Origin: JANLQX01 sp031418775
GTDB taxonomy: Bacteria; Actinomycetota; Acidimicrobiia; Acidimicrobiales; JANYDT01
Direction of reading: 5' to 3'
Length of the DNA stretch: 64,000 nt
NCBI GenBank assembly: GCA_031418775.1
Contig: JANOJN010000215.1
Location: 1-64,000, forward strand
Shown one piece after another: positions 18,174 to 27,057 of the stretch (its first letter is position 1; the number at the start of each line of letters is the position of its first letter). The notes beneath the pieces were generated by a model. The model did not search any database. It was given only the letters and a program-made list of their open reading frames with translations, and was not told where the DNA came from. The position numbers and the translations under genes are program-made.

Positions 18174-18953
18174 CTACCGGGGTGCCGGCTCGTCGAGCAG
18201 CCGATCCTCGATGCCGTACCCGAGCGACCCCGCAACCGCCACGGCGTGGTCACCAAGCCGTGCCCCGACGAGCTGGTCCTGGCTGTCTCGGGCCTCCAGC
18301 CAATCGATCCTCCCGGCCGGCGCGAGCGCGTCGAGCCATTCGCCGTGACGCTCTAGAAGTGCGCGCACGTCGGGGGCCGGCAGCTGCGACCACCGCAGGT
18401 GCAACCCCACGCCACCGCGTCCACGCACGGTTGGTGGTCCGAACGCCACATCGGTCAATGGACGCCACCCCCGGTCGGGCCCCTGCTCGAGCAGGTGGAC
18501 GCGATCGAACTCAACATCGACCCGGTATCCGGCCAGCACGGACAGCGCGTCGGGGATCACCGCGTCGGACGCCGACTCGTGCACCGTCACGTGGGGCACG
18601 TAGTCGTAGTCGACGGAACGGAGAAGGGGTCCACGGAACACCCCGTGCTGGAGACGGTGCAGCCCGTCGAGGTCGTCACCGCCGACCCTGAGGTAGAGGA
18701 CGGGCGACACCGGGGCAAACGATGCCGTTGGTCCGATCGTGAGACGCAAGGTCGGGCGACATCGGGCGGCCTCCCGGCGGAGCACGGCGACGGCCTCGTC
18801 GAGCCGGCTCTCCGGCACGTTGACGGGCGGGACCAGGGTCAGGTGTGGAGGCTGTGTGTCGAGCGACGGTGACCGGAGCGCACGCCGCAGACCCTGCACC
18901 TCACTGCGCCACGGTTCTTCGAGCAGCAACACCACTCCGAGGCGACGTCGCAT
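18174..18953 (-). CDS. 2'-5' RNA ligase/2H phosphoesterase family protein
   Basis: About 259 residues. Two HxT motifs, PPHLTLVPP near residue 35 and VPHVTVHES near 125, are spaced as in 2H phosphoesterases, which act on cyclic phosphodiesters in RNA or nucleotides. A C-terminal extension of some 80 residues after the second motif ends LVGARLGDHAVAVAGSLGYG. It could be a remnant of a GNAT-type domain, but I am unsure. The start is ATG 18953; GTG 18971 is possible. Confidence 0.8.
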   Translation of the reverse strand: MRRRLGVVLLLEEPWRSEVQGLRRALRSPSLDTQPPHLTLVPPVNVPESRLDEAVAVLRREAARCRPTLRLTIGPTASFAPVSPVLYLRVGGDDLDGLHRLQHGVFRGPLLRSVDYDYVPHVTVHESASDAVIPDALSVLAGYRVDVEFDRVHLLEQGPDRGWRPLTDVAFGPPTVRGRGGVGLHLRWSQLPAPDVRALLERHGEWLDALAPAGRIDWLEARDSQDQLVGARLGDHAVAVAGSLGYGIEDRLLDEPAPR

Positions 18954-18974
18954 GGGAGTCAACACTTCCACAAC

Positions 18975-19002
18975 TAAAAACGACCCGGCCGGAACCGGGT
19001 CG
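18975..19002 (-). terminator. Intrinsic terminator of the ATP synthase operon
   Basis: On the minus strand, CGACCCGG-TTCCGG-CCGGGTCG forms an 8-bp GC-rich stem followed directly by TTTTTAG. It lies 29 bases after the atpC stop. It is the most canonical rho-independent terminator in the window and closes the ten-gene atp operon before the 2H phosphoesterase gene. Confidence 0.9.
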
Positions 19003-19030
19003 CCTCCGAGAACTGACGGTGGGCTGAGCG

Positions 19031-19423
19031 CTACGCGGTAACGGCGAGTCGGGTGTTCGCCCGCCGCAATGCGGCGGCCCGCTCGACCTCGGACAGACCG
19101 TGGGCTGAGCCCTCGACCCGTGTCTTGGCCTCCTGGGCCCGGGCGACGTTGATCTCGGTGGAGAGCTCGGCGACGTCGGACAGGATGGTCACGTTGTTGT
19201 TGCGGACCTCGATGAACCCACCGTGGATGGCCGCCCTGATCTCCTTGCCGTCGGCCGTCTTGATGATCACCGGTCCGACACCGAGCAGCCCGAGGAACGG
19301 TGCGTGCCCGGGAAGGAAGGCGGCGTCACCGCCGTCGGGACGGGCAATCACGATCGTGGCGTCACCGGAGAACAGCTTGCGTTCCGGAGAGACGAGCTCG
19401 ACGTGCATAGTCGTGTCAGCCAT
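19031..19423 (-). CDS. atpC: ATP synthase F1 epsilon subunit
   Basis: 130 residues from ATG 19423 (MADTTMHVELVSPERKLFSGDAT), with GGAGA upstream; the frame stays open further but that part is not conserved. The N-terminal beta sandwich (PGHAPFLGLLGVGPV) and the C-terminal helices (AQEAKTRVEG..., ALRRANTRLAV) are typical. It is part of the central stalk coupling proton flow to catalysis and is the last gene of the operon. Confidence 0.95.
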   Translation of the reverse strand: MADTTMHVELVSPERKLFSGDATIVIARPDGGDAAFLPGHAPFLGLLGVGPVIIKTADGKEIRAAIHGGFIEVRNNNVTILSDVAELSTEINVARAQEAKTRVEGSAHGLSEVERAAALRRANTRLAVTA

Positions 19424-19516
19424 GGCTGGTTGTCTCCGGCGCTGCGCTGCTCTGATTCGCTTCGCTGCTCGCAACGGGCATCAGAAGACCACACCCAGCC
19501 GCTCGATGGAGACCCA

Positions 19517-20977
19517 TCACTCGCCGCGCTCGAGCTTGGCGGCCTTCTCCAGCACGGAATCGATGCCTCCGACGTTCAGGAACGCCTGCTCCGGAACGGT
19601 GTCGAACTCGCCGGCGCACAGTTTCTCGAAGCCTTCGATGGTGTCGGAGACCGGGGTGAAGATGCCTTCTTGTCCGGTGAACGCCTTCGCCACGAACATC
19701 GGCTGGGAGAGGAACTTCTGGACCTTGCGGGCCCGCTGGACGAGAACCTTGTCCTCCTCCGACAGTTCGTCGATGCCGAGGATGGCGATGATGTCCTGGA
19801 GTTCCTTGTAGCGCTGCAGGATCGACTGCACGCGGCGGGCCACGCTGTAGTGACGATCGCCGACGACGTCGGGGGCGAGGATCGTGGAGGTGGACGCCAG
19901 CGGATCCACGGCCGGGAAGATGCCGAGAGCGGCGATCTCGCGGGCGAGGTTGGTGGTGGCGTCGAGGTGGCGGAAGGTCGTGAACGGGGCCGGGTCGGTG
20001 TAGTCGTCGGCGGGCACGTAGACGGCCTGCAGCGAGGTGATCGAGTGGCCGCGGGTCGAGGTGATCCGCTCCTGGAGCTGGCCCATCTCGTCGGCAAGGT
20101 TCGGCTGGTATCCCACGGCGGAAGGCATACGTCCGAGGAGCGTCGACACTTCCGAACCGGCCTGGGTGAAGCGGAAGACGTTATCGACGAACAGGAGCAC
20201 GTCCTGGTTCTGCACGTCACGGAAGTACTCGGCCATCGTCAGTGCCGAGAGGGCGACACGAAGGCGCACGCCCGGCGGCTCGTCCATCTGGCCGTAGACG
20301 AGAGCGGCGTTGTCGATGACGAACTTGCCCTCCTCACCGGTCGAGGTCTCCTTCATCTCCAACCAGAGGTCGGTGCCCTCACGGGTGCGCTCACCGACTC
20401 CGGCGAACACCGACACGCCGCCGAACTCCTTGGCGACACGGGTGATCATCTCGAGGATGAGCACCGTCTTGCCGACGCCGGCACCGCCGAAGAGGCCGAT
20501 CTTGCCGCCCTTCACGTAAGGCTCGAGCAGGTCGATGACCTTCACGCCGGTCTCGAACATCTCGCGCTTGGGCTCGAGGGTATCGAATGCCGGGGGACGA
20601 CGGTGGATGGCCCAGCGCTCCGTTACTCCTTCGAGGGGGGCGCCGCCGGTGTCGAGGGGCTCGCCGAGCACGTTGAACACGTGACCCTTCACGACGTCGC
20701 CGACCGGCACGGTGATGCCGTGGCCGAGCTGGCGGACCGTGGCACCGCGAACCATGCCGTCGGTCGGGCGCATGGCGATGACGCGGACGCGGTTCTCACC
20801 GATGTGCTGGGCCACCTCGGCCCAGACTTCCTCGGTCACTCCGTCGATGACGACCGTGAGGATCACGGCGTCGTTGATCTCGGGAAGCGACCCGGCGGGG
20901 AACTCCACGTCGACCACGGGACCGGCGATCGAAACGATCCGGCCTTCGAGGAGGTTTGTGTTCTCGGTCATCGTCAT
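19517..20977 (-). CDS. atpD: ATP synthase F1 beta subunit
   Basis: 486 residues. Catalytic subunit with Walker A GGAGVGKTVLI, VFAGVGERTREG, the Walker B region DVLLFVDNVFRFTQ, and the DELSEED loop (IDELSEEDKVLVQRA) near residue 395. TMTENTNLLEGRIVSIAGPVVDVEFP is the usual start. It sits between atpG and atpC in the canonical order. Confidence 0.98.
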   Translation of the reverse strand: MTMTENTNLLEGRIVSIAGPVVDVEFPAGSLPEINDAVILTVVIDGVTEEVWAEVAQHIGENRVRVIAMRPTDGMVRGATVRQLGHGITVPVGDVVKGHVFNVLGEPLDTGGAPLEGVTERWAIHRRPPAFDTLEPKREMFETGVKVIDLLEPYVKGGKIGLFGGAGVGKTVLILEMITRVAKEFGGVSVFAGVGERTREGTDLWLEMKETSTGEEGKFVIDNAALVYGQMDEPPGVRLRVALSALTMAEYFRDVQNQDVLLFVDNVFRFTQAGSEVSTLLGRMPSAVGYQPNLADEMGQLQERITSTRGHSITSLQAVYVPADDYTDPAPFTTFRHLDATTNLAREIAALGIFPAVDPLASTSTILAPDVVGDRHYSVARRVQSILQRYKELQDIIAILGIDELSEEDKVLVQRARKVQKFLSQPMFVAKAFTGQEGIFTPVSDTIEGFEKLCAGEFDTVPEQAFLNVGGIDSVLEKAAKLERGE

Positions 20978-21039
20978 GATGATTTCCTTGGAGGTGCTGG
21001 GGTGTGCGAGGGAAGGACAGGAGTGGTGAACAAGACGGT

Positions 21040-22020
21040 TCAGGTGTTCGCCGAGTTGTGCAGGTGCGCAGAGTGGACGCGCTCCTGGAACAGATCGGGG
21101 TTGTGGGTGCGATCGACGAGCAGGTCCTCGGACGAAGCGTTCTTCAACGCTTCGGCGCCACCGACGATCTCCATGATCTCGGTCGTGATCGAGGCCTGAC
21201 GCGCGGTGTTCATCTGGCGAGAGAACTTCTTCACGAGCTCTCCGGCGTTCTCCGTGGCCGACTTCATGGCCCGCTGACGACCGGCATGCTCGGATGCAGC
21301 CGCGTCGAGAAGCGCGGCGAACAGCCGGCTCTCGACGTAGCGGGGCAGGAGGGTGGAGAGAATGGCGTTGGGTTCCGGCTCGAACTCGTAGCCGGCACTG
21401 GCACCCTCGCCCGACGCGCCTGCGGCGGTGTCGAGCTCGATCGGCATGAAGCGACGCAGCACGGGACGCTGCGACCCGGCCGACAGGAACTGCGTGTAGG
21501 CAAGCTCGACGAGGTCGACTTCACCAGCATCAAAGCGGCCCTGGATCGACCGGGCGATCTCGCGGGCGTTCTCATAGGACGGGTTGTCGGTGAAGCCCTT
21601 GAACGACGAGTCGATCGTGTACTTGCGGAACTTGAAGTAGTCCTCGGTCTTCTTGCCGACCGTGACCAGAACGTAGGAGCGACCGAGCGCGACGTCGGCC
21701 TGCAGCGCCCGCTCGGCAAGGCGGATCACCGAAGAGTTGTAGGCACCGGCAAGACCACGGTCACCGGCGCACACGATGTAGGCGACCGTCTTGACCGTGT
21801 CCCTCGGGGTGAGCAACGGCTGACCCGTGCCGGCGCCACTCGACGCGAGCGACCGGATCACGTTCGTGATCTGATCGGCGTAGGGACGAGCGGCTGCGAC
21901 ACGCTGCTGCGCCTTGACTATCCGCGTCGCGGCAATGAGCTCCATGGCACGAGTGATCTTCTTCGTGCTGTTGACGCTCTTGATCCTGCGCCGCAGGATT
22001 CGTTCTTCACCACCGGCCAC
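21040..22020 (-). CDS. atpG: ATP synthase F1 gamma subunit
   Basis: 326 residues, slightly longer than the usual 290-310. N-terminal GGEERILRRRIKSVNSTKKITRAMELIAATRIVKAQQ and C-terminal MKSATENAGELVKKFSRQMNTARQASITTEIMEIVGGAEAL are the coiled-coil helices that rotate inside the alpha3-beta3 ring. An insert of Gly/Ala/Glu-rich sequence near residues 200-215 accounts for part of the extra length. Confidence 0.96.
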   Translation of the reverse strand: MAGGEERILRRRIKSVNSTKKITRAMELIAATRIVKAQQRVAAARPYADQITNVIRSLASSGAGTGQPLLTPRDTVKTVAYIVCAGDRGLAGAYNSSVIRLAERALQADVALGRSYVLVTVGKKTEDYFKFRKYTIDSSFKGFTDNPSYENAREIARSIQGRFDAGEVDLVELAYTQFLSAGSQRPVLRRFMPIELDTAAGASGEGASAGYEFEPEPNAILSTLLPRYVESRLFAALLDAAASEHAGRQRAMKSATENAGELVKKFSRQMNTARQASITTEIMEIVGGAEALKNASSEDLLVDRTHNPDLFQERVHSAHLHNSANT

Positions 22021-22074
22021 GATGTGGTCCCTTCATTCCTTGGAGTAGTGACGGACGAGGCGGCTTTCGCCGGC

Positions 22075-23595
22075 TCAGCCCTTGGCCGCGAACGACGCCT
22101 TGACGCCTTCGATGGCCTTGCCGAGACGATCCCCCTCGGGAAGCTTCCCGGTGGTGCGGATGTCGTCGAGGATGTCGCGGTGCTGGGTGCGGAACGCTTC
22201 GAGCAAGTGAGCTTCGAACGGTCCGACCTGCTTGACCTCGAGATCGTCGAGGTAGCCGCGGGTGCCGGCGAAAATCGCGACGACCTGCTCCTCGACGCGG
22301 AGCGGGGAGTATGCCGGCTGCTTGAGCAGCTCGACGAGTCGGTAGCCGCGGTCGAGCTGGGCCTGGGAGACCTTGTCGAGTTCCGATCCGAACGAGGCGA
22401 ACGCTTCGAGTTCACGAAACTGGGCGAGGTCGATCTTCATCGAACCGGCCACGGCGGACATTGCCTTGATCTGCGCCGACGAACCCACGCGAGACACCGA
22501 GATGCCGACGTTCATCGCCGGACGGATGCCGGAGTTGAAGAGGTCGAGGTCCAAGAACACCTGGCCGTCGGTGATCGAGATCACGTTGGTCGGGATGTAG
22601 GCCGACACGTCGCCGGCCTTGGTCTCGACGATGGGGAGCGCGGTGAGGGATCCGCCGCCCATGGCGTCGGAGAGCTTGGCCGCACGCTCGAGGAGCCGGC
22701 TGTGGAGGTAGAACACGTCGCCGGGATAGGCCTCGCGTCCCGGCGGGCGGCGCAGCAGCAGCGACATCTGACGGTACGACTCGGCCTGTTTCGACAGGTC
22801 GTCGTAGACGATGAGCCCGTGCTCGCCGTTCTCCATCCAGTGCTGGCCGATGGCCGCACCGGTGAACGGGGCGAGGTACTGGAACGGTGCCGGGTCGGCG
22901 GCGGGAGCGTTGACGACCACGGTGTACTCCATGGCGCCGGCCTCTTCGAGCGCCCGCACCGTCTCGGCAACCGACGAGCCCTTCTGGCCGATCGCGACGT
23001 AGATGCACTTCACGCCGAGACCCTTCTGGTTCATGATCGTGTCGATCGCCACCGAGGTCTTGCCGGTCTTGCGGTCACCGATGATCAGCTCACGCTGGCC
23101 ACGACCGATCGGGGTCATGGCGTCGATCACCTTGATGCCGGTCTGCATCGGCTCCTTGACCGGCTTGCGCTTCACGATGCCGGGAGCCTGGATCTCCACA
23201 CGACGCGAACGGAGGTCGCCGGTAAGGGGACCCTTGCCGTCGATCGGCTCTCCCAGGGCGTTCAGGACTCGTCCGAGAACACCGTCGCCGACCGGGACCT
23301 GGAGGATCTTGCCGGTCGCCTTGACGCTCTGGCCCTCCTGGATGTGGCCGGTGTCGCCGAGGATCACGGCGCCGATCGAGTCTTCGTCCAAGTTGAGGGC
23401 CAGGCCGAGGGTGCCGCCTTCGAACTCCAGCAACTCGTTCACGCCGGCGCCGGGAAGACCCCCGATACGGGCAATGCCGTCACCCACTTCGAGGATTCGC
23501 CCGACCTGCTGCTGGGTGACCTGCGGGTTGAACCCGTCGAGGCCTTTGCGCAGGGCGGCGGTGATGTCATCGGTGTTGATCGTCAGCTCGGCCAT
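22075..23595 (-). CDS. atpA: ATP synthase F1 alpha subunit
   Basis: 506 residues. Opening LTINTDDITAALRKGLDGF, then LGRVLNALGEPIDGKGPL, the non-catalytic nucleotide site GDRKTGKTSVAID near residue 170, and the signature PAMNVGISVSRVGSSAQ near 370. It is the regulatory partner of beta in the F1 head, lying between atpH and atpG in the operon. Confidence 0.98.
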   Translation of the reverse strand: MAELTINTDDITAALRKGLDGFNPQVTQQQVGRILEVGDGIARIGGLPGAGVNELLEFEGGTLGLALNLDEDSIGAVILGDTGHIQEGQSVKATGKILQVPVGDGVLGRVLNALGEPIDGKGPLTGDLRSRRVEIQAPGIVKRKPVKEPMQTGIKVIDAMTPIGRGQRELIIGDRKTGKTSVAIDTIMNQKGLGVKCIYVAIGQKGSSVAETVRALEEAGAMEYTVVVNAPAADPAPFQYLAPFTGAAIGQHWMENGEHGLIVYDDLSKQAESYRQMSLLLRRPPGREAYPGDVFYLHSRLLERAAKLSDAMGGGSLTALPIVETKAGDVSAYIPTNVISITDGQVFLDLDLFNSGIRPAMNVGISVSRVGSSAQIKAMSAVAGSMKIDLAQFRELEAFASFGSELDKVSQAQLDRGYRLVELLKQPAYSPLRVEEQVVAIFAGTRGYLDDLEVKQVGPFEAHLLEAFRTQHRDILDDIRTTGKLPEGDRLGKAIEGVKASFAAKG

Positions 23596-23696
23596 GGTGG
23601 TCCGGGTTCTCCTACGAAAGTGCTGCGACGGGCGAAAGGGGAATTACTGGTGGTACGTGTACTGATTGTCAGTGTGCAGAGCTTCTGAGCAGGAGC

Positions 23697-24218
23697 TCAG
23701 AGAGCGGCTTTGAGCTGATCGAGGCGATTGCGGATGGAGCCGTCGATGACGGTGTCCCCGATGGTGGTGACGACGCCGCCGAGGACCGAGGGATCGACGA
23801 GGAACGTGAGGACGACCTTCTTGCCGGTTGACTTCTCGATGGCCGTGGTGAGGCCGGCCTGCTGATCGAGCGTGAGCGGATGGGCAGTACGGACTTCGCC
23901 CGACACCCTCCCCTGCTCGGTCGCCGCCCGGCTGAGGAATGCCGAGGCCACCGCCGGGATGTCCTTCGCCCGCCCGGCACCGACGAGCATCGACACCAGG
24001 TTGGCGGTGACGGGGCTGGTCGGCCCGAGAAGTTCGGAAACCACGGTCTGGCGGCGCTCGACCGGCAAGAAGTTGTCGGTCAACGCAGACTGGAGCTCCG
24101 GTGATCCTTCAAAAGCGCCGGCAAAGGTGGCGAGTTCGTTTCCGACGACGCCAACGGCACCTTCGGCGCGCGCCACCTCCAAAAAGGCGGCGGCGTATCC
24201 CTCAGCGAGAGCACTCAT
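23697..24218 (-). CDS. atpH: ATP synthase F1 delta subunit
   Basis: 173 residues. LAEGYAAAFLEVARAEG is the delta/OSCP N-terminus; the C-terminal part KVVLTFLVDPSVLGGVVTTIGDTVIDGSIRNRLDQLKAAL is the conserved domain that binds subunit b. It joins the stator to F1. The 101-base gap to atpA is the longest within the F1 part of the operon. Confidence 0.95.
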   Translation of the reverse strand: MSALAEGYAAAFLEVARAEGAVGVVGNELATFAGAFEGSPELQSALTDNFLPVERRQTVVSELLGPTSPVTANLVSMLVGAGRAKDIPAVASAFLSRAATEQGRVSGEVRTAHPLTLDQQAGLTTAIEKSTGKKVVLTFLVDPSVLGGVVTTIGDTVIDGSIRNRLDQLKAAL

Positions 24219-24254
24219 GGAAGTCCTTGTAATCAGTTCTTGGTGAGCGGGTGG

Positions 24255-24923
24255 TTAGTTCTTCGAGAGTTCGGCGATGTAGCGATCGACAAGGGCGGCA
24301 TTGGTTTCCTTGTTCATGTTCGCTCCGACGACCTTCTCGGCGAGATCGAGCGACAAGCCCTTCACATGCGCCTGGAGGTCGGCCTTCAGCCGGTCGGCCT
24401 GTGCGTTCAGGTCTTCGCTGGCCTTCGCCCGGATGGCCGAGGCATCGGCTTCGGCCCGGGCGATGAGATCTTTGCGGACCGCATCAGCCTGTTGACGGGC
24501 CTCGTCGATGATGCGGTTGCTCTCCGACTGGGCATCGGCGAGCTTCGCCTTGTATTCGGCGATCATCGTGTCGGCATCGCTCTTGGCTTTGTCGGCCGAG
24601 GCGAGGTCGCTCTCGATGCGTGCGGACCGGGCCGCCATGGTCTTCTTGATCGCCGGAACGGCGAACTTCCACATCAGGAGCAAGAGCGCCAGGAAGGAGA
24701 CCAAGCCCCAGATGATCTCGTCCGTGGCGGGGAGAATCGGGTTCGGCGACTTCTGGCAGTTCTCGACCGGCTCGCCGCGTTCGAGCGCCTCGATGCACTC
24801 CTTGGCGGGATCAGCGGCCGTGACGATGACGGCAGTGTGGACCGAAGCCTGAGCGGCGGTTACTGGTGCGGCGAAGCTGACGAGCGTCAGCGCGCCGATG
24901 GCTGCAAGTTGCTTGAAGCGCAT
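24255..24923 (-). CDS. atpF: ATP synthase Fo subunit b with a long exported N-terminus
   Basis: 222 residues, against about 160-190 for most b subunits. Membrane helix IIWGLVSFLALLLLMWKFAVP is at about 70-90, followed by the charged coiled coil of the stator. The extra length is N-terminal: residues 1-26 look like a signal peptide (LAAIGALTLVSFAAPVTAAQA), followed by about 45 polar residues containing Cys43 and Cys56. These would sit outside the membrane and could form a disulfide if the leader is cleaved. ATG 24923 is the only good start. Confidence 0.93.
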   Translation of the reverse strand: MRFKQLAAIGALTLVSFAAPVTAAQASVHTAVIVTAADPAKECIEALERGEPVENCQKSPNPILPATDEIIWGLVSFLALLLLMWKFAVPAIKKTMAARSARIESDLASADKAKSDADTMIAEYKAKLADAQSESNRIIDEARQQADAVRKDLIARAEADASAIRAKASEDLNAQADRLKADLQAHVKGLSLDLAEKVVGANMNKETNAALVDRYIAELSKN

Positions 24924-24955
24924 GGCTTCCTTCCGGTTCCGGGGCCGCTCGCCGA

Positions 24956-25231
24956 TCAGGCGAACTTGAGAAGAATGAAGACGACGAAGCCGATAAGGGC
25001 GAGGGCTTCGGTGAAGGCGATGCCGAGGAACATGGTGGTGCGAACCATGCCGGCAGCCTCGGGCTGACGAGCCATGGCCTGCACGGCGTTGCCGACGAGA
25101 TAGCCAATGCCGATGCCCGGGCCGATGGCGCCGAGGCCGTAGGCCAGACCGGCGCCGGTGGCGGCAGCGTTGGCCTTCTGTTCGGCGGCAGTAAGGCCGG
25201 CTTCAGCTGCCTGGACGAGGAGGATGCTCAT
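24956..25231 (-). CDS. atpE: ATP synthase Fo subunit c
   Basis: 91 residues from ATG 25231, with AAGGAG well placed upstream; an in-frame extension is unlikely. Two helices are joined by the polar loop ARQPEA (54-59). Glu75 in FTEALAL carries the translocated ion. Position 42 is Ile (GIGIG) and residue 76 is Ala, lacking the Gln and Ser/Thr seen in sodium-binding rings, so a proton-driven ring is expected. Confidence 0.96.
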   Translation of the reverse strand: MSILLVQAAEAGLTAAEQKANAAATGAGLAYGLGAIGPGIGIGYLVGNAVQAMARQPEAAGMVRTTMFLGIAFTEALALIGFVVFILLKFA

Positions 25232-25346
25232 GAAAATGCTCCTTGGAGAGTTGTGAACGAGGTGTTCTCGGTGCTGCGACAAAGGTCAATCGGGGTGTTG
25301 CCTGTTGGTTCGCGACGAAACGTCTCGCGATGTTGTTCCGAGCGGG

Positions 25347-26156
25347 TTAGTGCTCGGGGTGCAGGGCGCCACCGATGTAGACGGCGGCAAGCAAGGTGAA
25401 GATGTAGGCCTGAAGGAAGGCGACGCCGAGCTCGAAGCCCGTCATCAGGATCAACATGATGAGCGGCAAAATGCCGATCGGCTTGAGGATGAAGGTGTCG
25501 GCCGTCACCATCGTGTGCGTGAGCACGGCGAAGGTGACGAGGAGGATGTGGCCGGCGAGGATGTTGGCGAAAAGACGGACGGCGAGGGAGAACGGGCGGA
25601 CCAAGAACACCGAGATGAACTCGATCGGTGTCACCAGGATGTACAGCGCCTTCGGCACGCCCGGCGGGAAGAGCGCTTCCTTGAAGTAGTGGCCGACGCC
25701 TTGGGCCTTCATGCCGGCGACGTTGAACACCAACCAGACGACGAGTGCGAGGATCGCCGGCACGGCCATGCGGGCATTGCCGGGCATCTGCCAGCCCGGG
25801 ATGATGCCCGGGATGTTGTTGAAGAAGATGAAGAAGAACAGCGTCGCCAGGAATGGCACGTACTTCTTGCCCTCGTGGCCCATGACCTCGTCGGCGATGG
25901 ACCTTTCGATGAAGTCGACGGACGCCTCTGCCATGTTCTGCACCCCGGTCGGCACCATGGCACGCTTCCGGGACCCGGCCCAGAAGAACAGGATCGTGGC
26001 GGCGACGGCGAAGAAGTTCGTCAACGCGATCTTGTTGATCGCGAAGGTGCCCTCGGTGCCGAAGAGGCTTTTCCATTCCAGGAGATGGCTGATGGGCGGG
26101 AAGGCAAGGCCTCCACCTTCACCAACTGCGGCAAACACGGTTCCGAGGATGCTCAC
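25347..26156 (-). CDS. atpB: ATP synthase Fo subunit a
   Basis: 269 residues from GTG 26156, which lies just after the atpI stop and has AAGGAG about 10 nt upstream. The essential Arg is in LAVRLFANILAGH; the C-terminal helix ELGVAFLQAYIFTLLAAVYIGGAL is typical. It forms the proton half-channels beside the c-ring. There is a 115-base gap to atpE, long enough for mRNA processing signals, but none is obvious. Confidence 0.95.
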   Translation of the reverse strand: MSILGTVFAAVGEGGGLAFPPISHLLEWKSLFGTEGTFAINKIALTNFFAVAATILFFWAGSRKRAMVPTGVQNMAEASVDFIERSIADEVMGHEGKKYVPFLATLFFFIFFNNIPGIIPGWQMPGNARMAVPAILALVVWLVFNVAGMKAQGVGHYFKEALFPPGVPKALYILVTPIEFISVFLVRPFSLAVRLFANILAGHILLVTFAVLTHTMVTADTFILKPIGILPLIMLILMTGFELGVAFLQAYIFTLLAAVYIGGALHPEH

Positions 26157-26163
26157 GGAAGGA

Positions 26164-26631
26164 TCACTCCTTGACGAGGGATTGGCTGGGTTTGAGTCCG
26201 GGGAACGCGAGCGTCGCCGAAACATGACGCATCTCCCAGAACAGCAAGCCGAGGTGGGTGAAGACGATGGTCAGGCCGAGCGGGATCAGTTCGATCCACG
26301 GACGATCCTTGACCACCAGGACAGCGATGGTGATGAGGCCGAGACGAAGCAGGTAACCGAAGAGCGCAGCGGCCATGACGAAAGCGACCGAGATCCTTGC
26401 GGCAGTGTCGAGAAGCCACGCCGAGAGGACGAAGTTGACCACGATGAGTCCAAGTCCGAAGGCCACCGAGGAAACCCCGGCAAAACCCCATCCCATGAAG
26501 CCGAGCAGCAGGATCACCGGGGCAACGAAGGCGGCCCGCTTGGCGATGTCCTTGGCGACGCTGAGTTCGACGCCGTGGCCGCCCGCCGGACTGAGCATGG
26601 CGTTCGCCGGAACAGAGTTCGAGGCCATCAC
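26164..26631 (-). CDS. atpI: ATP synthase-associated membrane protein AtpI
   Basis: 155 residues with four hydrophobic segments (AAFVAPVILLLGFMGWGFAG; AFGLGLIVVNFVLSAWLL; VMAAALFGYLLRLGLITIAVLVV; LIPLGLTIVFTHLGLLFWE). Position and topology match AtpI, which helps assemble the c-ring. The start overlaps the end of the upstream atpZ-like gene by 4 bases (ATGA). Confidence 0.85.
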   Translation of the reverse strand: MMASNSVPANAMLSPAGGHGVELSVAKDIAKRAAFVAPVILLLGFMGWGFAGVSSVAFGLGLIVVNFVLSAWLLDTAARISVAFVMAAALFGYLLRLGLITIAVLVVKDRPWIELIPLGLTIVFTHLGLLFWEMRHVSATLAFPGLKPSQSLVKE

Positions 26632-26957
26632 GATCCGGCTCCGGTGCTGGGGTCACGCGGGCGCGTGGACCACGCCGAGTTCTCGTCATGTCGGCGCATC
26701 TCGAGGTCGTAGCCGTACCAGAGCTTCACGCCGGTACCGGCGAACGAAACGACCACCGCGATGATGATGAAGAGCGGCGTGGTTTCGAAGATGCGGTCAA
26801 GGCCGAAACCCAAGAGACCGAAGACCAGTGGGGCGACGACGAGTTCAAACGCGCGCGTCATACCGTCGGCGTAGCCGGAGTAGAGCTTGCGTCGGAAGTC
26901 GCGTTCGAGCATCAGGGAGCGTTCGTTCGGGGGCGGGAGGGGCGTGCAGCGAGCCAC
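26628..26957 (-). CDS. AtpZ-like membrane protein, first gene of the ATP synthase operon
   Basis: About 94-109 residues. Two membrane helices (FELVVAPLVFGLLGFGLDRIF; PLFIIIAVVVSFAGTGVKLWYG) match the AtpZ/AtpI group (PF09527) often placed at the head of atp operons, with a possible magnesium-related or assembly role. GTG 26957 gives the longer form and ATG 26912 (MLERDFRRKL) the shorter; neither has a clear ribosome-binding site. Confidence 0.75.
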   Translation of the reverse strand: MARCTPLPPPNERSLMLERDFRRKLYSGYADGMTRAFELVVAPLVFGLLGFGLDRIFETTPLFIIIAVVVSFAGTGVKLWYGYDLEMRRHDENSAWSTRPRDPSTGAGS

Positions 26958-27057
26958 AAGTGTGGAGGCGACACCTACGTTTCGCCAAGTCGCTTGTGAA
27001 TCGAATCACAAGGTTACTGGCGGCCCTGGCCCTTCGCAACTCGCTTCGCTCCTTTCT

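Noticed and set aside
19223..23688. Very long open frames antisense to the ATP synthase genes
   Set aside because: They mirror the codon structure of conserved atp genes on the other strand, have no family sequence, and arise from high GC at third positions.
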